Made by a program: the position numbers and the translations under genes. DNA of 64,000 nucleotides from Lumnitzera littorea (taxonomy: Eukaryota > Streptophyta > Magnoliopsida > Myrtales > Combretaceae). Each line of letters begins with the position of its first letter. The stretch's first letter is position 1. Below are positions 39,210-49,635 of this stretch, piece by piece. Under the pieces are notes generated by a model, which was not told where the DNA came from, did not search any database, and worked only from the letters and a program-made list of their open reading frames with translations. Location of the stretch: contig JAMXBB010000009.1 of the NCBI GenBank assembly GCA_024138015.1, positions 14,849,599 through 14,913,598 on the forward strand. The letters run 5' to 3'.

Positions 39210-42200
39210 TTACTTTAAATCTCTGTACTTCAAAGCATCAATGGTGTTCAGGTGAAACGTCTTGCAAATTTCTGAAATTGCAGATTTACTGAGACCATCC
39301 CGTCCATCTGCTTTACTTACAAGTTCTTCAAGTTGTTTGGACGGCTGCAATTTCTATCATCATAAGACAAGAAAAAAACAATGATATCATTACAATGGAG
39401 AAGAGCAGATATCATACAAAAGGAAAAAACTATGCAGAAAATTATATGACACAACAAAAACGGGCCTTATTCCCACCAGATTAGATCGACTATATGGATT
39501 CTATTTTGATTTTGCACTTTATTGCAAAATAGAGAAAGTCATATACGTAACTTTAATGGAAAGAACACAAGACAAGAACCTTTGCATAATATAACTGAAG
39601 GCTTGAACCTTGAGGTTTTAGGAATCAATTAAAAATGCTCAAGAGTTTTTGCCCAAAAAAAAAAAAAAAAATTCACAGAACTGACAATAAAAGAGACAGT
39701 AGGAAATTGAAAAGAATCCTTCTATAGATATTGAAGACTAGAGATCTTTATCCGGATTTGGCTTTGCCTATGTTTATGATAGTTTATAAGCACAAGTAGA
39801 AGCCATGATAAATTCGTTACAAGCTCTTGAATAAGTTCTTAATGCTCACAGTAATGAGAGTGAGAAAAGACTATTTTCTACAAACAAGATAATGAGGCAG
39901 GCATTATGGGATCCAGAATCCTTTTTAACTATGACTCTAAAACCCAACATGTCAAAATGTTTTGATGACAGCTGTAGGACATACCCATAGCTGTAGAGAG
40001 GACTTATAAGATGCATCCTTGGATTCGCCATTCTTCTTATTTTTAGGGTTGGACTGCCCAACCTCTGGAGAATCTGATACTAGCTGGAGAAGCTTCTCAC
40101 TTCCCTGATAATTCAATAAATACATAAGATGACAAATAGATTGATATATGCCTCCATTTTATTCAACTTAAGAAATATGACGAAGACAGGGCCTCCAAGG
40201 TAACTTCCATAATTATGATAGCATACTCAGTGCAATGTACTAAAAATCTAAAGAGCCCATGGGCCAGCTTTGGACTAGAGGAGGGATAAATGAACGTTTT
40301 CAGAAATCACGTGATGAAGAAGAATACTCGTTACTTTCTGAAAATTTAAACACTCTAGTGACTGTGGACCAAAACCACAGCTAGGTAAACTACAAATAAA
40401 GGCACATCAGTACAGAATGATTCATGGGTTATGTTAAAGCACTCCAACTAAAAAAGATTTTGTGAGCAAGATCCAAAGCACTAATAGATGAGATTATTGT
40501 TCTCTAAGAAGCATAATCTAGTGCAGCCTTATGCAGGAAACTTCATTTAACAGCACATTCCAAACAAATGGCAGCATAAAGCAATTTTAATATCAATGCA
40601 ACATAACTATGCAAGATAGCCATAATGAGAACCTGGAGAGCCCGCCAATGAGAATAAGTCCGGAACAAGGCCCAAAAGAAGGGGACATTAGGAAGAGGTA
40701 AAACCTGAAAATATAACAAACACTATAAAGCCAACAAATGCTTTCAAATATTTCTACAATAATGAATCACTCAAAAGTTGAGCAAACCGGACAAAGCATA
40801 GACATGATAGCAGTAAAATGGCTTCTTACAGAGAGTGCTGAGGTTAATGGAACCAATGTAGCTGAAGCATAGAAGAACTGCTTGTGGACAATAGAACCCC
40901 TGTTTATCAAATGGCAATCGTTAGAAAACAATCCATAGTAGAAACAAAACAGCTAACGATGTCCAATAAGAAAAGAGTACCACTCCAGATACTGTACAGA
41001 AAGGGAAATGGAAAGTAGACCCAAGCTAACATGAGTACATTGTAGCTCTCTAAAAAGAAGGTATATCATTCTCAGAGATGAAAACTAACAGTAGTTGCCC
41101 TATCAATATCTGCACTATTTTGGCATCAATAGCAGTTCTTTTAAAAATGAGGTTTAAAACTTTCAACCATGAATCTCTTGTTTTTTCGAAATCAAGACCT
41201 CCAGGCATATTGAGCTACGAACTCCTACAGGTCCCAAATCTTAACCTCCACCCATCCCTAGTATAGTAACTTGAGATAGCATTCCATATGCGACTTGAAC
41301 AGAAAAGATAATAAAGTAAGACATTTAAATTTGAATACTTACATTCAAGATTTGTCAAATGCTCCTTTAATTAGAAGGCATGGGTGATAATAAATTCAGA
41401 TTGTGAGAACGAGCCACAAATCATGAAATTTGAAAAGCATAATTCGCATGTTGAAGTTTAGCACTGTAACAAGAAGTATTAAAGAGTATGCAAGGGCAAA
41501 ATTTTACCACATTCATGTAGAATAAAATCTAAAGGCAAACTTTTTATCACACATATAAATAATTCTACCATGATTCACCTATAAGTGTCCTCATTTTGTA
41601 CATATTTCTATACATGAATAAAATTACTGAATTAAAAGAAAAAAAAAAAAAAGAAAAGAGAAGAAAAAAGAGGAAGAAGAAGAAGACCAAGAAGACAAAG
41701 AAGACAAAGAAGAATAAAGAGTCCACTTGCAAGTCCCGAAGCCATTGGGATAGACTTTCCAATAGATGATCAAATTTAATAATTTATAGCTAATAATTCT
41801 TAGCTATTGCCTCAACTCCCAAATTAAGGCACGTTTCATCCGATTTCCTCATATAGTTGCTAAATTATTCAATACAACCTGTCTAAACCAGTTTATAATA
41901 TGAGTTTCTAAATTCAGATTTCCAAAGGCAACAAATGACCAAGCAACTTCAGCAAGATTTATGAGTTGACTCCTAAATTCAACAGTCAAGAAATACAAAG
42001 ATTAATGCCAGAAGCAATTTGGACTAGCTGCACTTGCATCTAATTGCAATCTTGTCAAATAGAGTAGAGGCCATTACAAGTATCCAATGTGCATTATAAG
42101 TTGCACATTAGTAATGTACTTCCAAGCTTATCCTTAAGTAGCCAAGATTCACCAAGCTACTATAATGTCGCCAAACTGAATGGAAAAGGGGCAACAACAA

Positions 42201-43504
42201 AGAAGAAAAGATAGCAGCAATTACCTCATGGCGATGTGTCTCAGTCTTCGACGGACAAGTCTTGCATTTAAGCTGCAAGATGGATAATACAGGTTGAATC
42301 AGAATCACCATCATTTCAGCATTACAAAAGAAATGAATAAATGACATAAATTGAGGCAAGAAAGAAACCAACCTTGAAGGATATGTAACTTCAACAGCTG
42401 AAACCTCTTTTGATATCGATTTTAAGAACACCTCAGATGGTTTTACTCGTGCCAAAAGCTTCAATCCCAACCTTCATTACCATTAGATATTTAAAAAGAC
42501 AAGCACTTTAAGGAAGCCTAAACAGCCAAAGAGAAAAAAGTCTTCATATTCTTATTTACCCATGAAGCTTCCTCTTGATACTTCCCTCCGGAGCTTGCTC
42601 CAGACCTACCCAAGCTTTATTCATCTACATTCCCATACACATACACAGAACAATTACGACTCAAAAAAAGATCAAGAAGGTAAGAATAAAACAACATTTC
42701 CCCAAATCCTAACGGAGTATTCATCAATGTAAAAAAATCCCAGATATAGTTACTTGGTCCCTATTCAGTCACCATATTTGCAACATGAAAAAGATCAAGC
42801 AAGTCCAAAAAATAACGAATCTCTCCAAAAGTCTAACAGACTAACAGAGTAACCACTTATTTGAGGGAAAACGACCGGATAAAGTTTCTCCCTTCAGTAT
42901 TCAGCAACCATTGATCACAAACTGCCAAAACTTATGCTCGAGGCATTTGTTAAGCCCAAAAGCATAAAAGAAGGAACCTTTTCCCCTTTCTATGACTTCT
43001 TCTTCTTCTTTTTTTACCTTTATGTGTGTAATCGATCTTGAAAAGCTGAAAAGTTTATTTTTAGGCCACTTAACTACTTTACTGGATAACAAGTTTGTCA
43101 TACTGTTCTCAAAGGCTCTCTCTGAAAGGAATGCACCGATCAATTAAAGAGCCAAAGTTGATTGTTTATACATTGTACGAAAATACAGGTTCTTGAAAAA
43201 TGCCGGCACCGGTTATCATTTTCCATTCTTGAAAATGCAAGAAGACCCAGTTAGTAAGCAAACAATCAATGTAAAAGGCGAAATATACCTTATTGGAGAC
43301 AAAATCGATTACAACTTCGATATGGGAATTACTGGTGGAACTGCGATGGGAGGATTTAGAAGAAGAAGAAGAAATCTTGTTCCAAAGTTCTTTAAGAGTG
43401 GATGGAGTATTCGAAGATTCAGCTTCCAAGTTGGCTTTATCTAACGATCTAGTAAAGCACCAAATCCGACCCTTTACAGGGAAAACGAAGACTCTGGCTT
43501 TCAT
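39210..43504 (-). CDS. Mitochondrial K+-H+ exchange-related protein (Mit_KHE1/DUF2343 family)
   Basis: Eight exons (5' to 3'): 43504-43289, 42624-42560, 42471-42373, 42272-42225, 40899-40830, 40704-40633, 40104-39985, 39344-39210. All junctions are GT-AG and in phase, giving 274 aa. The N-terminus begins MKARVFVFPVKGR and a Ser-rich stretch follows (about 50-60). The conserved core has NKAWVGLEQAPEGS (74-87), GLGLKLLARVKPSE, ITYPSSLNARLV-like text and RRRLRHIAMR (near 135-143). A hydrophobic stretch (about 155-182) includes VPFFWALFRTYSHWRALQ. The C-terminal 44 residues form a predicted helical tail. This layout is that of the conserved eukaryotic family called mitochondrial K+-H+ exchange-related; the yeast relative is linked to mitochondrial potassium homeostasis, while the plant function is inferred. 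The largest intron is 40900-42224. A decayed retrotransposon begins only about 330 bp upstream of the ATG. Confidence 0.93.
41635..41722 (+). repeat. Purine-rich tract in intron 4 of the KHE1-type gene
   Basis: About 85 bases that are nearly all A and G on the plus strand, rich in 'gaagaa' and 'gacaaa' units; on the gene's strand it is a pyrimidine tract. It explains the low-complexity Phe-rich minus-strand frame here. It is intronic. Confidence 0.85.
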
Positions 43505-43776
43505 GGTTACCCAGATGAAAAAGGTCTCAACTTTGGGTAGAACAGTGGAGGATCTGAAAATGGGTATGTCTGGAAAAGTGAAAACCTTTAATTGAGCTTG
43601 AAGACAATGGTGGTGGAGTGTCAACGGAGTACCATGATATTGATAATGAAGGAAAGTCGGAGGGAAGAATCAGACGGTTTGGTTCGTTTTGAAGTAAAAA
43701 GCGGCGCGAGCGAAATCGAATCAGTAAGAATCAAGTGGGATTTGAGGGTTTATATGACTATTCACTTATCTTGTGG

Positions 43777-43786
43777 TGACGTGGCA
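43777..43786 (-). promoter_or_regulatory. ACGT-core bZIP-type motif upstream of the KHE1-type gene
   Basis: 'tgacgtggca' sits about 275 bp upstream of the start codon. TGACGTGG matches the consensus bound by plant bZIP factors (ABRE/UPR type). A single motif is weak evidence of regulation. Confidence 0.35.
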
Positions 43787-43835
43787 GTGGAGCATCCGAT
43801 TTCGACCGTGTAAATCGGCCAAGGACTTGGAAGGG

Positions 43836-43888
43836 TACGTCCACGATCGGTACTGTTGTAAACCAAGTCTACCGATCTCTTCCAAAAT
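43836..43888 (-). repeat. 53-bp segment matching the outer element's LTR end
   Basis: This matches 55059-55111 base for base in register with about 12 differences, mostly transitions; the right half ('ctaccgatctcttccaaaat' type) is nearly identical. In the outer element's orientation it lies downstream of the reverse-transcriptase fragment, so it is probably the beginning of a truncated 3' LTR. Confidence 0.55.
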
Positions 43889-45158
43889 CTTAGCAAGGAT
43901 AACACGCCGGTAGTATCCCACTAGCCCAAGGAACCCCTTGATTCCTTAATTGTTTTAGGAGCAAGCCAATTGATCATCGTTTCTATCTTCTCTGGTTCTG
44001 TTGCGACTTTATTTCGGTTGATTATGTGGCGTAAGTACTCAATTTGAGGAGTACCAATAGTCCCTTTGCTCCTCTTCAAGAATAGGCCTTCCTTTCTTTC
44101 TTAGAATTCCGAATGCAACCCGTGGATGAATTAGATGCTCTTCCATTGACTTTGCTATAAATTAATAAATCATCAAAGAATACTAAAATGAATTTCCTCA
44201 AGTGTTCATTGAAAACATGGTTCATATGGCCTTAGATCGTTAAGGGTGCATTTGATAATCCGAAAGATATAACCACATGCTCATAGTAGCCCTCATATGT
44301 TTTAAATGTTGTTTGTAGATGTCATCATGATGTATTAGGCTTTAATGAAACCCAAACCGCAAATCTAACTTACAAAACTAGCTAGCTTCACATGTTTCAT
44401 TAAACAAATCCTCAATTATAAGCATGGGAAATCTATCTTTTACAGTGTGACTATTAAGTTTCCTATAATCAATACACGTTTGTCATGTGTTATCCTTCTT
44501 TTTAACAAGAACAACCGGAGAAGCAAATGGATCGTGACTTGGTCTAATTATCCTATTTTCCAACATTTCTTTCACCATTTTCTCAAGAATTTCCTTTTGT
44601 GTTGCTAAGTGCCTATAGGGTTTAATATCAATAAGTTCAAAACCTTCTTTTAAGCAAATTTAGTGATCAAAAGTCTTAACTAGGGGTAGCCTTTTTGGTT
44701 CCTCAAAAATCTCAAAAAATTCTTCCAATAAATCTATTGATTCAAGCCTTAAATTATTCTCACAACCTACTTCTTCACAAATTTTCTTCTCATATATTAC
44801 CCAACATTGAATATCTATATCATGACTAATATCTATGAGTTTCGAAAGTGCATTACCTTCAATTGCTTACAACTCTTCATTCGCAACTATTAATGGCATG
44901 GTTGCTTCCTCCATTCAAAATCTACAATGAGTTGTTCAAAGTTCCATTGCATAATGCCCAATGTAGTGATCCATGGTATACTAAGAATAAGGTCACACCT
45001 ATACAAGGGTAACACATATACTTTAACTTCAAATTCCCTTCCTTGCATTACTTACCTGAAGGCTTCTATTTAAATTAGTTGTACATGTAAGTCCCATTAG
45101 CTAGAGTCACCTTAATATATTGGACCTTAGTCAAGTTACAATGGAAACCCTTAACTAG
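43889..45158 (-). pseudogene. Outer Ty3/gypsy element: protease-end and reverse-transcriptase fragment
   Basis: Read on the minus strand with stops and frame changes. From about 45158 down: the C-terminal part of a chromovirus-type protease with LPLYRCDLILSIPW and TTLGIMQWNFE-like text (near 45020-44900), a linker, then reverse transcriptase with ILEKMVKEMLENRIIRPS, SPVVLVKKKD and CIDYRKLNS (about 44600-44440), and finally IEYLRHII and GFLGLVGYYRR at 44045-43910. It breaks off there. The catalytic YxDD region is damaged, and RNase H, integrase and any chromodomain are missing. It joins directly to the 53-bp LTR-like segment, so about half of pol has been deleted. Confidence 0.85.
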
Positions 45159-45163
45159 TTTAT
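45159..45163. repeat. Target-site duplication, left (TTTAT)
   Basis: Five bases directly before LTR1 of the inner retrotransposon, identical to 53243-53247 directly after LTR2. Five bp is the usual length for LTR retrotransposons. Confidence 0.9.
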
Positions 45164-46394
45164 TGATACAAGGCAAATGCACCTATAAGTTTTAATATAG
45201 CGGATGTGAGTTCGAGTCGATCCCTTAAAAACTTCGAGTACTAATATTAACCTTAGCTCTATTATCTAATCAGAAAATTGTGATAAGTTAAATGAATTAA
45301 AAATACTAAAATTAACAAACTAATCTAATTATGAGACTTAATTAAGTAATTTAGAAAGCGATAAAACTAAGAACGACTTCAAGAAGATAATAACGTATTT
45401 AGGAATTATTTCCCCTAGTATTTAACATGTGACTGCTTAAAATGTATCCAATTCAATCTCTATTATTCTTGACCGGAGGGATTCATAATTAAAGTTAATA
45501 CCTTTCTCAAGCATATTAACCCTAATCTTAAATTATTTACCGAAATCTCTTTACTTAGTAATATAATTTAGAATCACATTAATATATAATGAATTCCCAT
45601 ACAAAAGAACAACTTTTCGGAAAAAACATGTATCTTATCTTTAAGTACACATGTAATTCTCTCCAATTATGTCAAGATCTTATTACACATATGATTTCTC
45701 AATCATCATACATAATATCATAGATTGATACTTTAGAAATATCAATTAACAATTAAATAACATAATTGAATCAAGAAAAGATAGAAACTTTATTGAAAAT
45801 CACCAATTAATCTAATAGTCACATGAAACCCTAGGTTCCATAATCCTAAATACAAGAATTTTAAGCTATCATAATGAAACTAAAAACGAATTGCAACAAA
45901 ATCAATAAATAAAACATGAAAAACCCATTTTATTGATGATAAATCTCTTCAATCTTGAAGTTCGGTGTTGTTTTCGCCTTTTTCTCCTCCTTCTCTTTAA
46001 GTCTCTTCTCTTTTGAATGTCCAAACCTATATGCGAAACCCTAATATGTCCTTTTATAATGTATTGTAAAGTTTCTTTTTTCGTCATTAGACACAACCTG
46101 GGTAAATCTTCCTGGATAGACACATCTTAAGGACACAGTTGTGTCCCAAACTGTGTAACTTTTTGACCAAAATTCCAATTATCTATATAACTTCAAAAAT
46201 TCATAACTCATTCATTTGAACTCCAAATTGAGTAAAACTTAATTCATTTTCTTTGTTTTCAATCTGAAAACACGTTCAAACCTTGAAATCAAAATTTTAC
46301 TCAATTAAGTATCAATTTCTTTAAAGAAAACCAAAGATGTAAGGGAAATACTATAAAATCACCATGTGAAATGTGTTTAAAATAAGAGTTATCA
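45164..46394 (-). mobile_element. Inner Athila-type element, 3' LTR (element on minus strand)
   Basis: A 1231-bp LTR beginning 'tgatacaagg' and ending 'gagttatca', paired with 51971-53242. By eye roughly 5-10% of positions differ, mostly transitions. LTR1 lacks about 40 bp present in LTR2 near 52910-52950 (one unit of a 'cacag/gtgtc' repeat). Frames inside it, such as 45902-46123, are not genes. Confidence 0.92.
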
Positions 46395-46413
46395 AACTTC
46401 TCCACACTTGAGC
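46395..46413 (-). other. Polypurine tract of the inner element
   Basis: On the element's strand this reads as 'aagtgtggagaagtt' immediately before the 3' LTR. The 'AAGTGTGG' form is characteristic of Athila/Tat-type elements and primes plus-strand synthesis. Confidence 0.8.
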
Positions 46414-46931
46414 ATTTTCTTATCCTCAAGCAAATAAATCAAAACCAAAAATTTTGAGACAAGAAACACTAAACAAAATTTATCATTATTTAGGAAACCG
46501 GTAAACGAATACACTTGACTAAAAGAAAAGTAAGAAAATCATTTTCAATTAACTTGCAATAATAAAGTCAACCAATTTCACCCTTAACAATGTCATAATT
46601 TCACCTGACCATATTCGAATGCTCCAACAATACCTAATACTAGAGTTCATTAGTTAATTTATGGAAGTCAAAGTTTACTCGAGTCATTTAACCAAGGATT
46701 CTTAAACTAAAAATTAGATTTAACATCTCGCCAACTAGAAAAGAGTCATAAAAATTTTGTCCATTTGACTAAAGTGTATACAATTCTCTCTTCAATCTCA
46801 CCAAGCGCTATAATCCAAAACAAACACATTTTACATCCACTCATCCTCTGATCATCCCCCTAGTTCATGCTTTTGTTGGGAGGTTTTTAAATTTACTTTA
46901 TTTAATGGACAATTGTGTTGGTAGAGGGAAA

Positions 46932-47115
46932 GAATCTCGTTCTTCTGACGGACCAAGACCGATCCATACTAACTTATCCTTTATATTGATAGCGAGAAAG
47001 AACCTTACTCTTCTGACGGACCAAGACCGATCCATACCAATTTTTTTCATTAGTATTGGTATTGGGACTCAATCTCGCTCTTCTGACTAACCAAAACGAA
47101 TCCTTACCAATTTTT
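46932..47115 (+). repeat. Tandem repeat, three units of about 65-70 bp
   Basis: Each unit contains a 'ctcttctgac' core followed by 'accaagaccgatccata' (third copy degenerate) and an A+T-rich tail with 'ccaattttt'. It lies within the 3' non-coding part of the inner retrotransposon. Confidence 0.85.
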
Positions 47116-48531
47116 TTTTTCTATTCATAAACTTGTTATTACTTTTTTACCTCCAATCATTTTGATTTTTCAGGAGTTCTCAAAAGAAGAATTTCATTTA
47201 TTTGTTTGCTAAAAATTATAGGGCTCTAAAAATTTCCAAGAGAAAGTTATACATAAAAGTAAATTTGAAAATAACCATGACTAACTCTCAATTAGTGATG
47301 TTGTTTCAATCTCAAGTCTTAGAGTCCTAAACTAAATAACTCGTAACTTTGCCCTCCAAAGATTTGACTAATCAATTCTGGTAAAGTATAATAAGATCAA
47401 TAATGATCAAAATGACATAGTTGATTTGGCCTAACACTTGTTAATCACATATTGCAAGTTAACTTAAAAATTAATTGGGTCAAATGTGAATAATTGGTCT
47501 CCTAAACAGTAACAAATTCATATATATCATTTCCCTACACTTAATAACGTACATTGTCCTCAATGTACGACTAAGAAAGCACAATAGCAAGATATTAAAC
47601 AATTAAAAAAAAAACATAGGGAAAAAGGAAATACATGTATTAAAAAAGAAACTAATACTTCCTTACCTTAAAGCATAAGATACTTTAGTAGAGAAAGAGT
47701 GGCTAGTAGCTCGACAATAGTGCCCTCATGAGTAGAAGATTATGTAACAGATTTGGACCTCCTTCAAACGATTTACTTTTCACGATTTGCCATTGACGAC
47801 CTAAGAAGAAACACCACACCAAATCAAAAACGCGCATCTTTGCCACACTTAGTTCAAACTAAGACAAAGTTATAAAGGAGTAGAAGTGATGGATATTAAA
47901 AGAATTCTCATTGGGACATTTGAACAAACATGTAGAGTGCATCCACAAAACTAGTTGGTGTAAAAGAAATGGTTAGCAAATTCATCCAACTAATTATATA
48001 TTAGACTCATTACACTACAATCTTCTTAAAAAGAAGGTGTCTTAACACGTTAAAAACTCTAAATGTCCCAAAATCACTCTCACAATTCTAACCCTAGCTA
48101 TCATAATTGAATAGTTGTCATTGAATTTGCAAAAAAAATTCGTGTTTGATAGATTATAAAGTAATATCTAGCCATAAGGGGCATCACAAAAGCATGTAAA
48201 TCTATCAACACAAGACAAATATGCATGTCTATCATGAAAGAATAAAAATCGAGTAAATTCTCAAACAAAATTCATGTACCCATTCACAAAAGACCTAAAT
48301 TTTGGTTACCGAAACATGCTTAAACAATAATGAAAACAAAGCATGAACAAGAGAGGGCATAAAAAAAATGAGATGAACTTACTTAGATCGGGTTGGATTT
48401 GATGAAGAAATGTGCTGATGAAAAGTAAAACGTAAGGAGAAGGTGGAAAAAAAAAATGAAATGTGAAATGAAGTTGTGTGTGTTTATGCTTTGACAATGT
48501 TGTGCAAGACGTGTATTAAGGTCGTGTGGAT

Positions 48532-48725
48532 GCTAGGCAAACACGGGCTGGGACACGACCGTGTCTCACGCCCATGTAACTTTCTGTGTTAGGTGCCTTA
48601 CTTGGGCGAACACGGGCTAGGATACAACCATGTCCGACGCCCGTATAACTTTCTGTGGTGAATGCATGTTTCTGGGCAAACACGGGTTGGGACATAGCCG
48701 TGTCCCATGCCCGTATAACTTTCTG
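48532..48725 (+). repeat. Tandem repeat with palindromic 'acacg-cgtgt' core, three units
   Basis: Three units of about 52-72 bp, each with 'aacacggg', a near-palindrome such as 'gacacgaccgtgtc', and 'taactttctg'. Related 'gacaca-tgtgtc' units occur in the LTRs near 46100-46150 and 52900-52995. Such CACG/CGTG palindromes are common in plant Ty3/gypsy non-coding regions; their role is unknown. Confidence 0.85.
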
Positions 48726-49000
48726 TTTTTTTTTTTTTTTTTTTTGCCTATCCTAAATTCATGAATTTAAAAATAAAAGAAACTTAAAAAAATAAAAGTA
48801 CTTAAACTAGAAAAATAAGACAAAGAAAACTAAAGAAAGAAAAAAAAATTTAACTAAAAAGAAAAACCTATGACTAAAATTGAAGCAAATTAAAAGAAGC
48901 GAAGCAAAGTTAAATAAAAGAAAAATAAAATGGAATAAACTAAAAGAACTAAAGTGTGAGCAAAGTTAGACATGGGTTGTCTCCTAAGAAGCATTATAGT

Positions 49001-49635
49001 TAACGTTGACAGCTCGACCGGATACGTCTTCTAATTCATGATTCTTCATCCAGGTGGAGATAGGACTCCTCCTATATCTCGCTTTCGAACTCTCCATATG
49101 AGTGGAAATTTACCCTTCGGCCATCGACCTTGTCAATTCCATTTCATTGGTGCATGAATTCCATCGTTTCTCTCCTTATCATGCTACTTATCAAATTCAT
49201 GTAACCTAAGCTTCTTCATTTTGTCCACTTTTAGCTTAGATCCAGTTGTCATTAGGAGTTTTGAGCTTTTCACCACAAATATATGTTTAAAATGATTTCT
49301 TGATAGTTTTAGTTCCAAAATTGGTGACTTCTCTTTGAAGGATCTTAACTTAAGATCCTTTAGCTTATGGAGTGGATCAATCCCTTTCTTGTTCACAATG
49401 GATTCATGAACTTCTATTTAAGCTACCACTTCTGCATTATTGAGGTTGATCACCAAATTTTCATCTCCCTTTTACAAGTAATAGCTTGAGGAATCTTTGG
49501 CAAGCGTTTCCAGCACACATGTAGATATACCAACATCAGTGGCATTAATATTGTGACATATGTCTTCTAAGTCAAGAAATTTGTCTGTTGCCTCTAGAGT
49601 TTTAAAAACTATTTCATCATCCCCGACTCGTAATA
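49001..49635 (-). pseudogene. Inner element: linker after protease, with deletion of RT to integrase
   Basis: The minus-strand text directly after the protease (LILRVGDDEIVF near 49600, then SPILELK and a following motif near 49330-49270) corresponds to the linker that normally precedes reverse transcriptase. Instead of reverse transcriptase, the text passes within about 100 bases to 'KKLRLHEFDK' and a segment resembling the polyprotein tail. Two in-frame stops occur. The reading suggests one large internal deletion near 49230. Confidence 0.55.

Larger units (their letters stand above)
46395..49000 (-). other. Non-coding interior of the inner element
   Basis: This should correspond to the long 3' untranslated region of Athila/Tat-type elements. 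No open frame with a recognisable domain occurs. It includes two separate tandem-repeat clusters (46932-47115 and 48532-48725) and a poly-T run at 48726-48745. Confidence 0.7.

Noticed and set aside
43193..43813. Plus-strand open frames of 73-100 codons
   Set aside because: Antisense to exon 1 and the upstream region of the KHE1-type gene; no family resemblance.
48532..48725. A CRISPR-like array
   Set aside because: Three degenerate units without unique spacers, inside a plant retrotransposon.
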